The translations under genes and the position numbers were made by a program. This document shows, piece after piece, positions 14,178-21,607 of a stretch of DNA of 21,607 nt; position 1 is the first letter of the stretch, and each line of letters starts with the position of its first letter. This DNA is from CAZDAM01 sp964503595 (GTDB lineage Bacteria > Muiribacteriota > UBA6191), in contig CAZDAM010000058.1 of NCBI GenBank assembly GCA_964503595.1, positions 1 to 21,607 of the forward strand. Direction: 5' to 3'. The notes under the pieces were generated by a model. That model saw only the letters and a program-made list of their open reading frames with translations, was not told where the DNA came from and did no database searches.

Positions 14178-15367
14178 TTCTGCCCTTTAATCCGCGCCTG
14201 GGTGCGCAGTCTGGTCGCGTTTAAACGGATGAATCCTTCGGCATCAGCCTGACGATAACCACCAGCACCTTCAAAGGACACCAGAGCCTGATCATAAAGA
14301 CTTTGCTCAGCCTTGCGCCCGACAACCCAGGCCCTGCCCTTGTAGAGTTTCAGACGAGCGACACCATTCACCGCTTTGGCCACATGATCAAAATAGACCT
14401 GAAGAGCTTCTCTTTCCGGAGCAAACCAGAACCCGTTGTAGACCAGCTCGGCATATTTGATCGCCAGAGCCTCGCGCTGACGCAGAACCTCTCGATCCAC
14501 GCTCAGGGTTTCCACCGCCCGGCGTCCTTCAAAAATCAGGGTTCCTCCCGGAGTCTCGTAGACTCCCCGGGATTTCATGCCGACAAACCGGTTTTCCACC
14601 AGATCCACACGTCCAACCCCATGCTTTCCGGCCAGTTGATTCAAATGGCCCAGAAGTTCAGCGGGAGACATCTTCTGATTGTTGACCGCTACCGGATCAC
14701 CATTGGCAAACTCAATTTCAACAACTTCAGCTTCATCAGGGGCATCTTCAGGTTCAACCGTCAGCTTGCACATGCCTTTGGGAGACTCATTCCAGGGATC
14801 CTCAAGAACACCACCCTCATAGGAAATATGCAGGAGATTGGCATCCATCGACCAGGGTTTATCACGTGTCACACCGGTAGGAATTCCATGCGTTTCAGCA
14901 TAGGCCATCATGTCTTCACGACCTTCAAACTCCCATTCTCTCCAGGGAGCAATCACCCTGATAGCCGGATTGATGGCATAGGCGCTCAATTCAAAGCGCA
15001 CCTGATCATTTCCTTTGCCGGTAGCTCCGTGAGCAATGGCCTCTGCCCCCTCTGCCTCGGCAATTCTTAACATGGCCCTGGAAATCAGCGGGCGGGCAAT
15101 TGAAGTACCCATAAGATACTGGCCTTCATAAAGAGCCCCGGTTCTTAGCATGGGAAAGACAAAATCCCGGACAAACTCTTCTTTCAAATCAACCGCATGA
15201 GCTGAAACAGCTCCAGTTTTCAAAGCCTTGAGACGAGCTTCTTCCACTTCTTCACCCTGTCCGATATCCGCAGTGAAGCAGACGACTTCTGCCTGATAAC
15301 GATCCTTGAGCCATTTCAGAATGATGCTGGTATCCAGGCCACCAGAGTAAGCCAATACGATTTTCAT
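14174..15367 (-). CDS. argG: Argininosuccinate synthase
   Basis: The 397-residue enzyme condenses citrulline with aspartate using ATP to give argininosuccinate. The N-terminal PP-loop AYSGGLDTS (residues 6-14) binds ATP; further family motifs are GATGKGNDQVRFE near 115, AINPAIRVIAPWR near 132 and SYEGGVLEDPW near 180. Length is that of the standard short ArgG. GGGAGGA sits 5 nt before the ATG. A sigma-70-like promoter at 15420-15392 starts a short leader; no ARG-box-like palindrome is obvious. It forms an operon with argH through a 4-bp overlap. The remains of a VOC gene lie directly upstream. Confidence 0.97.
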   Translation of the reverse strand: MKIVLAYSGGLDTSIILKWLKDRYQAEVVCFTADIGQGEEVEEARLKALKTGAVSAHAVDLKEEFVRDFVFPMLRTGALYEGQYLMGTSIARPLISRAMLRIAEAEGAEAIAHGATGKGNDQVRFELSAYAINPAIRVIAPWREWEFEGREDMMAYAETHGIPTGVTRDKPWSMDANLLHISYEGGVLEDPWNESPKGMCKLTVEPEDAPDEAEVVEIEFANGDPVAVNNQKMSPAELLGHLNQLAGKHGVGRVDLVENRFVGMKSRGVYETPGGTLIFEGRRAVETLSVDREVLRQREALAIKYAELVYNGFWFAPEREALQVYFDHVAKAVNGVARLKLYKGRAWVVGRKAEQSLYDQALVSFEGAGGYRQADAEGFIRLNATRLRTQARIKGQK

Positions 15368-15391
15368 AGAGTTCCTCCCAAAAATGGGGCT

Positions 15392-15420
15392 AGTCTAATG
15401 GGAGGATTTCCAATTGGCAA
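15392..15420 (-). promoter_or_regulatory. Promoter of argGH
   Basis: Minus strand: -35 TTGCCA (15420-15415), a 17-nt spacer, -10 TAGACT (15397-15392). The start is expected near 15385, giving a leader of about 18 nt that holds the strong Shine-Dalgarno GGGAGGA. It lies in the gap between the VOC pseudogene and argG. Confidence 0.55.
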
Positions 15421-15446
15421 TGGGGCGAAAAGAAACCCTTCTCTTC

Positions 15447-15760
15447 TTAATACGAAGGCTCCATGAGATTCAAAGACTCCCGTCCGGATCTTCAAGATCA
15501 GCCAGCTTTCCTCAGGGCTCATCCTGAACAGGTCCAAAATTTTGGCCCCCTTCTGCCTCAATGCTTCCACAGTCTCTACTTTAAGAGTCAGAACAGCTCC
15601 ACCCGCATGCCGGTGATCTTCACCCTCCGGGGCCTGGGGTCAAACTGAGTCCAGTACTCGTCTCGAAACATCTTCGAGAAGCCCAGGACTTCTGAGTAAA
15701 AACTTCCGAGCGCTTCATGCCCGAAACGTGGCAATAGAAGTTCTGGACTCCACAAATCAT
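15447..15760 (-). pseudogene. Shattered VOC (glyoxalase-fold) family gene
   Basis: No single frame is long, but conserved VOC pieces appear in order in changing frames. ATG 15760 gives MICGVQNFYCHVSGMKR. The next frame gives GSFYSEVLGFSKMFRDEYW and the third gives GGAVLTLKVETVEALRQKG. A fourth gives EDPDG and a fifth SLNLMEPSY followed by TAA at 15449-15447. Together they spell a complete protein of about 105 residues like the glyoxalase/bleomycin-resistance/dioxygenase superfamily, whose members are metal enzymes or binding proteins. At least four frameshifts are needed, so it is dead. It sits 14 nt downstream of the beta-propeller gene on the same strand and was probably the last gene of that operon. 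The 68-residue frame at 15570-15364 is part of this remnant. Specific substrate of the ancestor unknown. Confidence 0.85.
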
Positions 15761-15774
15761 GATTTTTTCATGGT

Positions 15775-16707
15775 TTACGGAGGGGTTGGCGGGGTCTTTA
15801 GACGAAGAGGCTTGAACCCCAGCCCCCCTTCATTCAGATGAATCTGAAACAGGGCATCCTCGGCGACAAGAACAAACCGGAATGACAATTCAAGCATATC
15901 CCTGGTGGTTGCCTCCGTCAGAACATCCGCAAAAACTTCCCCCATGGGAGAAAGCTTGAGAATGGAAACAAGCGGAGTCCCATGCCTTGGACCCGACGTT
16001 TTCTCCACATAGACAAAACCCCGCGGATCCATGCCAATGAATTTCAGGGAGACAAATTCATCCCCTTCCTGCATCTTGGGCAGATAAAAGCTCTGATCTC
16101 CCCCGCGCATGGACAGAAGTCTGATTTCAGCCAGATCCTCATTCTCCCGGATCGCCAGAATTTCCGTGGCCGAATAAGGAAGCGATTCCTTCATACCCTG
16201 GGCAGGCAGGCCTCCAAGAAGACTTCCACGGCGGGAAAAGATCTGTACAAACCCATTGACCGAATCCAGCACAGAAATATAGTCCCCAAAAGTACCAAGA
16301 CCCGTCGGAGCCTGAACCTGGGACATGGCTGACTGGCTATCATTCATCACCCGGATCTGGTTCAGAACCGGATCATAAAGCAGAATCCCCGCATTTCTCT
16401 GGCTCAAAAGGACATAGCGATGTCCAACCAGAGCCATGCTCCTGAAAGGGTGCCACGCAATCAGATCCGGCTGATTGAGTTCGATTTCCCGAAGCAGTCG
16501 CCCCCGAAAATCCAAAACCAGAATCCTGCGGCGAATCGGCTCCAGAATATGAAGCTTCCCATTCGCGGCAAAAGCTGCATAGGGAAGGGTCACATCCTCT
16601 TCGCCCTGGTAATTGGAGGTCACCCGGCCTTCCTGGCTTCCAAACGGAACCTCAAAAGCCGGAAGGACTGAAATCAGAACAGAGAGCAAAAGGCCAAATA
16701 GCTTCAG
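15775..16707 (-). CDS. Secreted NHL/beta-propeller-like protein, likely CTG start
   Basis: The 310-residue product resembles a six-bladed propeller: repeated strand units such as NGKLHILEPIRRRILVLDFRGRLL near residue 50, GNAGILLYDP-like and GFVQIFSRRGSLLGG segments. No catalytic motif is visible; such proteins often bind ligands or partners in the periplasm. The start is unusual. A TTG at 16689 gives only a stub of a signal peptide, while CTG at 16707 gives MKLFGLLLSVLISVLPAFE, a complete one, preceded by GGGGGGAG at good spacing and overlapping the stop of the peptidase gene (CTGA). I therefore favour CTG. The gene is translationally coupled to the M23 peptidase, suggesting a joint envelope role. 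Confidence 0.7.
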   Translation of the reverse strand: MKLFGLLLSVLISVLPAFEVPFGSQEGRVTSNYQGEEDVTLPYAAFAANGKLHILEPIRRRILVLDFRGRLLREIELNQPDLIAWHPFRSMALVGHRYVLLSQRNAGILLYDPVLNQIRVMNDSQSAMSQVQAPTGLGTFGDYISVLDSVNGFVQIFSRRGSLLGGLPAQGMKESLPYSATEILAIRENEDLAEIRLLSMRGGDQSFYLPKMQEGDEFVSLKFIGMDPRGFVYVEKTSGPRHGTPLVSILKLSPMGEVFADVLTEATTRDMLELSFRFVLVAEDALFQIHLNEGGLGFKPLRLKTPPTPP

Positions 16708-18899
16708 ATGCGCTCCCCCCTGGTGTTTCTTTTACCAATGACAGGAGCCGGGCTGATTCTCTCACCATTCCTGCGCAATTCAAGGTGCAGATGGTTTCCG
16801 GTGGAAGAACCGGTTGTATTCACCTGGCCCACGACTTCTCCCTGGACCACTCTCTGTCCAACCCGGCTGGTTCCACGGGTACCGGAGTAATTGTGCATAT
16901 GGGCATAAAGCGATTCATAGCCGTTATCATAGCGGATCTTGACCGTTTTGCCATAGCCACCCATGGTGCCGACATAGATGATTTCTCCATTGGCCATCGC
17001 CTTCAGGGGGGTTCCCTTAGGAGCACCAACATCAAGCCCCGCATGCATTCTGCGGGTTCCATGAATCGGATGGGTCCGCATTCCATAAACCGATGTAACC
17101 GTGCCATTGCAGGGTGCAATCATTTCCTGGGCCCGGCTGGCAATGCGCTGGGCTGTCGCTTCTTCCAGCCATTCCGTGGATACCCAGCCCTCCTGTCCGT
17201 TCACTCTCACCTGACTCCAGCCATTTCTCTGAGAACGGACTTCAACAACGGTCCCGTATTCCAGAGTCCTCAGGACCTGACCTTCGGGGGTCCTTCTCAA
17301 ATTCAATCCACTGGCCGCCTTCACCAGCATCTGGCGGGCAGGCTGGGAGGGCGTCTCATCCGGAGCCGATTCAGATGGTTCTGTACTGACTGGAGCCGGA
17401 GTAACATCCAGCTCGGCCAGACGATCCCGGGCATGCCCCGCCCATTCACGGTTCTGGCTGAAATCCTCCAGATGACTCGACTCCAGGGCAATGGCCGCCT
17501 CATAGGCCTGTCTGGCACGGCTGCGATTCGCAGTGACATCACGGCCGGATCTCACAAGAAGGACGTACTGTTTTCCCAGAAAGTAGAATGCCTTGGACGA
17601 ATGACGGGAAGAGTCCTCAACTGCTTCCCTCAGGAGTCTTAAAGCATCACTGAGACGGTTTTCCTCATTCAGGCTTAAAGCCTCGCGGATAGCATTATCC
17701 ACGGCATCTTCGAGCGGACGGGAGGGAGCCGCGGCCATACCCTCTTCCCCAAGCCTTTCCGCCTCTTCGGCAAACTGGGCATTATCAGGATAGGTATCCA
17801 GATGACGCCCAGCCAGCTGCCGGGCTTCTGCCAGATGGGTGTTCCCCAGTCGCTCATATTCAGTTCTCCGGGAACGAAACTCACTCATGGAGGCCATTCT
17901 CAGGTACTGACGGGCCAGATAATACCGGGCTTTAGCTGAGCGGAAGCCGGATTCAATGACAATTTCACGCAGGGTTTCCAGAGCTTCAGTATGCTCGCCG
18001 TTCTGTTCCTGAACATGAGCCCGCTCCACTGCAACCTCGACCTGTTCCTGCGAGGCATTGGAAGCCGGAGCATTCTCCTGTCCGGTAGGATTGCCGCTTA
18101 CAATCGCATCAGCGGCTTCATCCTCTCCCAGAGTACGGTCAATAAAATTGGCTTCTGCCGTAATCACGGAAGCTCTTTCCGGACGGGCCTCCCTTCTGGC
18201 CATTTCCCTCAGCACATCCCGAAGCTTTCGAAGAACGGTTTGATTGGTAAAACGGGACAAATGAGCCGCATACCGGATCCTGGCCTCAGCTTCCTCATAT
18301 CGGCCTTCGGCAATCAGGGCATCCGCCTCACTCAGGGCTGCTCCCTCCTGGGCCTGAACCTGCTCCCGGGTCTCTTCGGAAGTCGACTCCAGCCCGGCTT
18401 CCTCGCCAAGAGCTTCCTGGAGACGAAGAGCTTCCTCCTTCTGAGCCTCTGTAGCGCTACCGCCTCCAACAGCTACATAATCCAGATAAATTCCGGCCAT
18501 ACGAAGCATACCGGTCATCTGATCCTGGTAATACGGTTTACGAGCAAAAGTAGTCAAGGCCCTGGAGTAGGCCAGCATGGCGCGAGGATTGCTTCCCCTG
18601 GACTCATTCACCAAAGACTGCAGATCTCTGAGCAATTCATCCGAATTGAGGGGATTCCGGCTGAAGTGATAATTTTTCAGCTCTCGCCATTCACCCAGGA
18701 TATGCATTTCTTCAGCACTGGAGTCCTGAAGAATCGGGGCCGTATTGAGCCGGGTACGGGGTACCGACGAAGAAGAACTAAACCAGTCTCCTCCGGTCGG
18801 CTCTGCCGTGCGCCGCTCCAAACCACCAAACCAACCCTGGGAATAACCTGGAATCTGTACCAGGACCAGAAGTACTGCCAGCCTGCCGATTTTTCGCAT
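16704..18899 (-). CDS. Secreted TPR / SH3b / M23 (LytM) peptidase
   Basis: This 731-residue envelope protein has a signal peptide (MRKIGRLAVLLVLVQIPGYS), a long Ala/Glu/Arg-rich helical region to about residue 480 with TPR-like units (ALETLREIVIESG, ALRLLREAVEDS, YYLARQYLRM), a bacterial SH3 domain at about 526-578 (LNLRRTPEG, GWVSTEWL) and a C-terminal M23 peptidase at about 594-725. All zinc and catalytic residues of the LytM family are visible: RMHAGLD, YAHM and HLHLE. M23 enzymes cut peptidoglycan peptide cross-links. I chose ATG 18899 because it opens the signal peptide and follows GGAGGCGGAGGCAGGT; upstream codons lack membrane character and overlap the HD gene. The beta-propeller gene overlaps its 3' end and the HD gene ends 25 nt upstream. 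Confidence 0.9.
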   Translation of the reverse strand: MRKIGRLAVLLVLVQIPGYSQGWFGGLERRTAEPTGGDWFSSSSSVPRTRLNTAPILQDSSAEEMHILGEWRELKNYHFSRNPLNSDELLRDLQSLVNESRGSNPRAMLAYSRALTTFARKPYYQDQMTGMLRMAGIYLDYVAVGGGSATEAQKEEALRLQEALGEEAGLESTSEETREQVQAQEGAALSEADALIAEGRYEEAEARIRYAAHLSRFTNQTVLRKLRDVLREMARREARPERASVITAEANFIDRTLGEDEAADAIVSGNPTGQENAPASNASQEQVEVAVERAHVQEQNGEHTEALETLREIVIESGFRSAKARYYLARQYLRMASMSEFRSRRTEYERLGNTHLAEARQLAGRHLDTYPDNAQFAEEAERLGEEGMAAAPSRPLEDAVDNAIREALSLNEENRLSDALRLLREAVEDSSRHSSKAFYFLGKQYVLLVRSGRDVTANRSRARQAYEAAIALESSHLEDFSQNREWAGHARDRLAELDVTPAPVSTEPSESAPDETPSQPARQMLVKAASGLNLRRTPEGQVLRTLEYGTVVEVRSQRNGWSQVRVNGQEGWVSTEWLEEATAQRIASRAQEMIAPCNGTVTSVYGMRTHPIHGTRRMHAGLDVGAPKGTPLKAMANGEIIYVGTMGGYGKTVKIRYDNGYESLYAHMHNYSGTRGTSRVGQRVVQGEVVGQVNTTGSSTGNHLHLELRRNGERISPAPVIGKRNTRGERI

Positions 18900-18924
18900 A
18901 CCTGCCTCCGCCTCCTTAAGCGAT

Positions 18925-19557
18925 CTACGAAAAATCGCCGTCAAAGTTTCCCGCAAGTTCTTTCCGGGGCAGAAATTCAAACCATTCCCGTGAAAATTCC
19001 AGAAGAAATTCGTGCAAAAACTTCTGCCGTCTGCGGGAGAAATCCCTGGCTGCATCGGTATAAAGGGTTTCATTGAGCTTCAGAAGCTTCTCCCAGAAGT
19101 GTCCCAATGAGGTCAAAGACGAGGCGGATACGCCATCCCAGAGTGCTCTTTCCCGGCTTCCCCCGAAGGCAAAACAGCGGGCAATCCCGATCGCCCCGAT
19201 TGCATCCAGGCGATCGGCATCGGAAACCACCCTCCCCTCCAGGGTATACGGTACCAGTCCTTTACTGAAGCTGATTCTCCCGACTTCTTCGGCAATGACT
19301 GCCGCTTCCTCTTTCTCCACAAATTCATGGAGGACTTCCAGAGTGTTTCTCGGATCCGGCAAGAGCTTGCGGTCCTCCCAGTCATGCATCAGGGCAATCC
19401 AGGCCGTACGGGTACGATCCGCTTCGCTCAGGCGGGCGATCTGATCTGCCCCATGCATCACTCTTAACATGTGATTCCAGTCATGGGAACCTTCCTGACT
19501 GCCAAATCTCGCCTCAACCAGATGGATCGCCTTCTGAGGTAAAAGATCGATTTCCAT
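18925..19557 (-). CDS. HD-domain phosphohydrolase
   Basis: The 210-residue cytoplasmic protein has the metal-binding pattern of HD hydrolases: SHDWNHMLRV with His25 and His29, ALMHDWED with His58-Asp59, and SDADRLDAIGAIG with Asp113 and Asp115. The last motif matches the YedJ-like group of uncharacterised HD proteins, which hydrolyse phosphoesters or nucleotides. Substrate is not known. The ATG at 19557 overlaps the stop of the epimerase gene (TGATG) and has AAGGA 8 nt upstream; the longer frame starting at 19584 would overlap the epimerase gene more and adds no conserved residues. It is in an operon between the epimerase and the M23 peptidase. Confidence 0.85.
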   Translation of the reverse strand: MEIDLLPQKAIHLVEARFGSQEGSHDWNHMLRVMHGADQIARLSEADRTRTAWIALMHDWEDRKLLPDPRNTLEVLHEFVEKEEAAVIAEEVGRISFSKGLVPYTLEGRVVSDADRLDAIGAIGIARCFAFGGSRERALWDGVSASSLTSLGHFWEKLLKLNETLYTDAARDFSRRRQKFLHEFLLEFSREWFEFLPRKELAGNFDGDFS

Positions 19558-20432
19558 CAGTAGATTCCTTCCGCCCGCATCCATTCCAGAGTATCCCGCA
19601 CGGTACTTGAGACCTCTCTCCGCTTCAGGCCCGCCGCAAGGGCTTTAGACGGATTCACTTCAAACAGGGCCTGATTGTCCTTATGGATGGAAAATGGGGA
19701 CCCCAGAAGAGCTATGTCATCGCTATAGGAGGGGGGGGAAGCCCCCTTTGGGGCCAGATCATGGAGAAAGTCCTGACCGGTATAGCCCTCTCTTGGACCA
19801 GTTACATTAAAGATCCCCGTGGTTTTCTTCATAAGAAGCTCATAGATAAAAGCCCCAAAATCCCGAGCATCCAGAAACTGAACCGGCTGCTCCGGCCTCA
19901 GGCCATGATGCAGAAGATTCTGGCGCAACTCCCGAAGCCACCAGGTGAAGCGGTCCGTCGGATCCCAGGGGCCCGCGAGAATTCCAGGCCTGAGAACCAG
20001 GAGACGATCTTCGAAGGTTTCTCCCAAAAGCCGCTCACAGATAACCTTACCTGCCCCATATCCATTATAGGGATCATCCAGATCTTCTTCCCTGAGAAGC
20101 GGGGAATCTTCATTCAGGGGCTGACTCAGCTCACCATAGACGGAAATGGTTGAAACATAGACATAATGCCGGGTGCAGTTCTGAAAGGCTTTTGAGGTGT
20201 GAACCAGATCTTCGGGCCGATAGGCACAGGTATCAATTACAGCATCCCATGCTTCGGCATCATCTAGACAGCATTCCTGCCTGCGGTCCATTTTGCGATG
20301 CTCAAGATCCAAAAACAGTCCTGCTCCAGACACTCCCCGATGAAACAGAACGGGTTTGATTCCCCTTTGAATCAGGGTCTCCACAATATGCCGCCCGACG
20401 AACCGGGTTCCTCCCAAAACAGCAATCTTCAA
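19557..20432 (-). CDS. NAD-dependent epimerase/dehydratase family protein, TTG start
   Basis: The 291-residue protein is an extended SDR. The Rossmann motif GGTRFVG is at residues 7-13, YVSTISVYGE supplies the Ser strand, and YGAGK near 137 gives the Tyr-Lys pair. The block LRPGILAGPWDPTDRFTWW and FNVTGP later are typical of the group often labelled 2'-hydroxyisoflavone-reductase-like. These bind NAD(P) and act on sugars or small carbonyls; the substrate is unknown. The start is TTG 20432 with GGGAGG 6 nt upstream; an extension to 20480 would translate the terminator hairpin and is unlikely. It is the first gene of the operon with HD, M23 and propeller genes. A run of eight G (19731-19738, eight C in the coding strand) lies inside the gene. 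Confidence 0.82.
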   Translation of the reverse strand: MKIAVLGGTRFVGRHIVETLIQRGIKPVLFHRGVSGAGLFLDLEHRKMDRRQECCLDDAEAWDAVIDTCAYRPEDLVHTSKAFQNCTRHYVYVSTISVYGELSQPLNEDSPLLREEDLDDPYNGYGAGKVICERLLGETFEDRLLVLRPGILAGPWDPTDRFTWWLRELRQNLLHHGLRPEQPVQFLDARDFGAFIYELLMKKTTGIFNVTGPREGYTGQDFLHDLAPKGASPPSYSDDIALLGSPFSIHKDNQALFEVNPSKALAAGLKRREVSSTVRDTLEWMRAEGIY

Positions 20433-20438
20433 TTCAAA

Positions 20439-20444
20439 CCTCCC
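20439..20444 (-). promoter_or_regulatory. Shine-Dalgarno GGGAGG deciding a TTG start
   Basis: GGGAGG lies 6 nt upstream of TTG 20432 and only two nt beyond the U-tract of the terminator at 20447-20480. It fixes the start and leaves no room for a promoter between terminator and gene. Confidence 0.7.
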
Positions 20445-20446
20445 GT

Positions 20447-20480
20447 AAAACAAAATGGCCACCAGAAAACTGGTGACCAT
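20447..20480 (-). terminator. Strong intrinsic terminator after the PAD gene
   Basis: On the minus strand ATGGTCACCAG pairs with CTGGTGGCCAT (11 bp, one G-U) around the loop TTTT and is followed by TTTGTTTT. It is 21 nt past the PAD stop codon. This is the best terminator of the window. Confidence 0.85.
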
Positions 20481-20501
20481 TGTTGCACAAGCTTAGCTGA
20501 A

Positions 20502-21607
20502 TCAGCGTGAAATCAGTTCACGGAATCTTGCCAGGCGAGCCTGACGCTCTTTCCAGCGCAGAATCAGTTCAGGCTTCACAACATAGTGAGCCGGGTCGCG
20601 AACGACATTGGTTCCACAGTGAATCTGGCCGGCATAGTAGTGGTAAGCCAGATTTTCCAGAAAGTGAGGCTTGATGGCCTTGCCTTCAGTTGCCTTGCGA
20701 ATCAGATCGTTAAACATGGGAAACTGGGCATCCGGAATCACAGCGTGCTGGCCAAGAACCAGCATGTTGACAGTACCCGGCAGAAGAGCCACACAGCGGC
20801 TTAAGGAACCACCGTATTTGGAACCCTTGAACAGGGTTGGAAAGGAAATCACCGAAAACTCGGAGTGCTCGCCACCGGTAGCTTCGGTAATTTTGGCTTT
20901 CAGTCTCTCAACATTTGCATCAATCAGACTGGCAATCTCACGATTCAGATCCACCAGCTGATTCATCCGGGAATCATTGTTGCGGGTCGCTGCATCTGCC
21001 AGAGGATTGCCCTCGCTCAGATCATAGTCCCCAAGACTTCCGCGAGTCATACCCTCCGACTGAAGAGCTTCGTGCATGGCCTTGATCTGGGAACGGTAAT
21101 CCGAAAGAACCTGATTCAATTCGGTATCGGAGGCGTCACGGATTGTGTCCAAGGCCAGGGAAGGATCCGCTTTTACAATGGAGTAACCATTGGGAGCAGA
21201 AGCGTCCGGAATGAAGCTGATGTACTCATCCACATGACCGACCTGAAGCCAGTCGGTATCCAGAAGAGCCATTTTGTCAGCATAACCGCGCTCGGCAAAA
21301 AAGCTGCGCAGCTGTTGAGTTGAAGTGGTTCCCAGAACCAGAACATTGTCAGGAGTTACTTCAATATTGCCGCCATAGTCCCCTTTGATTCCGGCATTTG
21401 AAGGATTCTTGGTGTAGCGGGCATTCCACATACGAGCAAAAACCTTGGCCAGCCCCTGAAGGCCACGGCCACGATTGGAGTCAAAAATTGCCTGAACATG
21501 CTGGCCATCCTGAAGCTCAGCCACTAGGATTTCACCCCAGTCCTGCATCCATTGATCCGATGTGTAGAATTCTTCGTTGACCTCGACCAGAGTTCCCAGA
21601 AGGCCCT
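20502..21607 (-). CDS. Protein-arginine deiminase family protein, 5' end outside the window
   Basis: The frame is open to the window edge, so the N-terminus is missing; 368 codons are visible. They match the catalytic PAD_C domain. QWMQDWGEI carries the substrate-binding Asp, FDSNRGRGL the substrate Arg segment, GGNIEVTP the conserved turn, GHVDE (21239-21225) the catalytic His and Asp, and HCGTN (20621-20607) the nucleophilic Cys. All catalytic positions known from animal PADs are present. Such calcium-dependent enzymes convert protein arginine to citrulline plus ammonia. Bacterial members exist but are little studied. Whether this one is secreted cannot be judged without the N-terminus. A strong terminator follows, and the gene probably belongs to a unit that starts outside the window. 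The family is also close to other guanidine-modifying enzymes, but the motif set fits PAD best. Confidence 0.85.
   Translation of the reverse strand, partial: GLLGTLVEVNEEFYTSDQWMQDWGEILVAELQDGQHVQAIFDSNRGRGLQGLAKVFARMWNARYTKNPSNAGIKGDYGGNIEVTPDNVLVLGTTSTQQLRSFFAERGYADKMALLDTDWLQVGHVDEYISFIPDASAPNGYSIVKADPSLALDTIRDASDTELNQVLSDYRSQIKAMHEALQSEGMTRGSLGDYDLSEGNPLADAATRNNDSRMNQLVDLNREIASLIDANVERLKAKITEATGGEHSEFSVISFPTLFKGSKYGGSLSRCVALLPGTVNMLVLGQHAVIPDAQFPMFNDLIRKATEGKAIKPHFLENLAYHYYAGQIHCGTNVVRDPAHYVVKPELILRWKERQARLARFRELISR

Noticed and set aside
14303..15070. A 255-codon plus-strand frame opposite argG
   Set aside because: argG is unmistakable and complete; the opposite frame is a shadow.
15364..15570. 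A 68-codon minus-strand frame upstream of argG as an independent small gene
   Set aside because: Its first part is the third segment of the VOC pseudogene and its end is frameshifted sequence running into the argG start.
17991..19076. A 361-codon plus-strand open frame opposite the M23 peptidase and HD genes
   Set aside because: It is antisense to two genes with clear catalytic motifs, shows no family motif and has low-complexity translation; it is a codon-bias shadow.

Overview
The window is a gene-dense stretch of a bacterial chromosome. The predicted products point to a diderm (Gram-negative) cell: a lipoprotein with a lipobox, an outer-membrane barrel-like protein ending in Phe, an envelope M23 peptidase and a C-terminal processing protease. 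Base composition is moderate, and GTG, TTG and probably CTG starts occur beside ATG. No rRNA, tRNA, IS element or CRISPR array is visible, so the lineage cannot be fixed; a deltaproteobacterial-grade or similar diderm group is only a guess.

Left part (1-3455): the tail of a frame with an FG-GAP type calcium motif, an AT-rich noncoding stretch with several hairpins, then a minus-strand operon. That operon starts from a good promoter (3376-3404) and reads through a beta-carbonic anhydrase pseudogene, a barrel-like outer-membrane protein and a lipoprotein. A divergent promoter with a perfect 14-bp palindrome faces the other way and serves an uncharacterised ATP-grasp protein (3456-4865, plus strand).

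Middle (4873-12503): a tightly coupled minus-strand operon encodes a CtpA/S41 protease, a GAF-PAS-PAS hybrid histidine kinase and a receiver-first histidine kinase. Divergent from it are an EI24/CysZ-like membrane protein and a HEAT-repeat protein whose promoter geometry predicts a leaderless mRNA.

Right part (12786-21607): all genes are on the minus strand. In transcription order: a protein-arginine deiminase (5' end outside the window), a strong intrinsic terminator, an NAD-dependent epimerase/reductase, an HD-domain hydrolase, a secreted TPR/SH3b/M23 peptidase, a secreted beta-propeller protein, a shattered VOC (glyoxalase-fold) pseudogene, then argG and argH from their own promoter. argG and argH do the last two steps of arginine synthesis (citrulline to argininosuccinate to arginine plus fumarate).

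Two points stand out. First, two otherwise intact operons each carry a clearly decayed enzyme gene (carbonic anhydrase and VOC protein), recognised by joining conserved motifs across frames. Second, several genes depend on unusual expression signals: a terminator touching a Shine-Dalgarno, a leaderless start and a likely CTG start. No complete unknown defence or mobile system is apparent; the least explained items are the ATP-grasp protein, the bacterial PAD and the structured noncoding block at 312-481.
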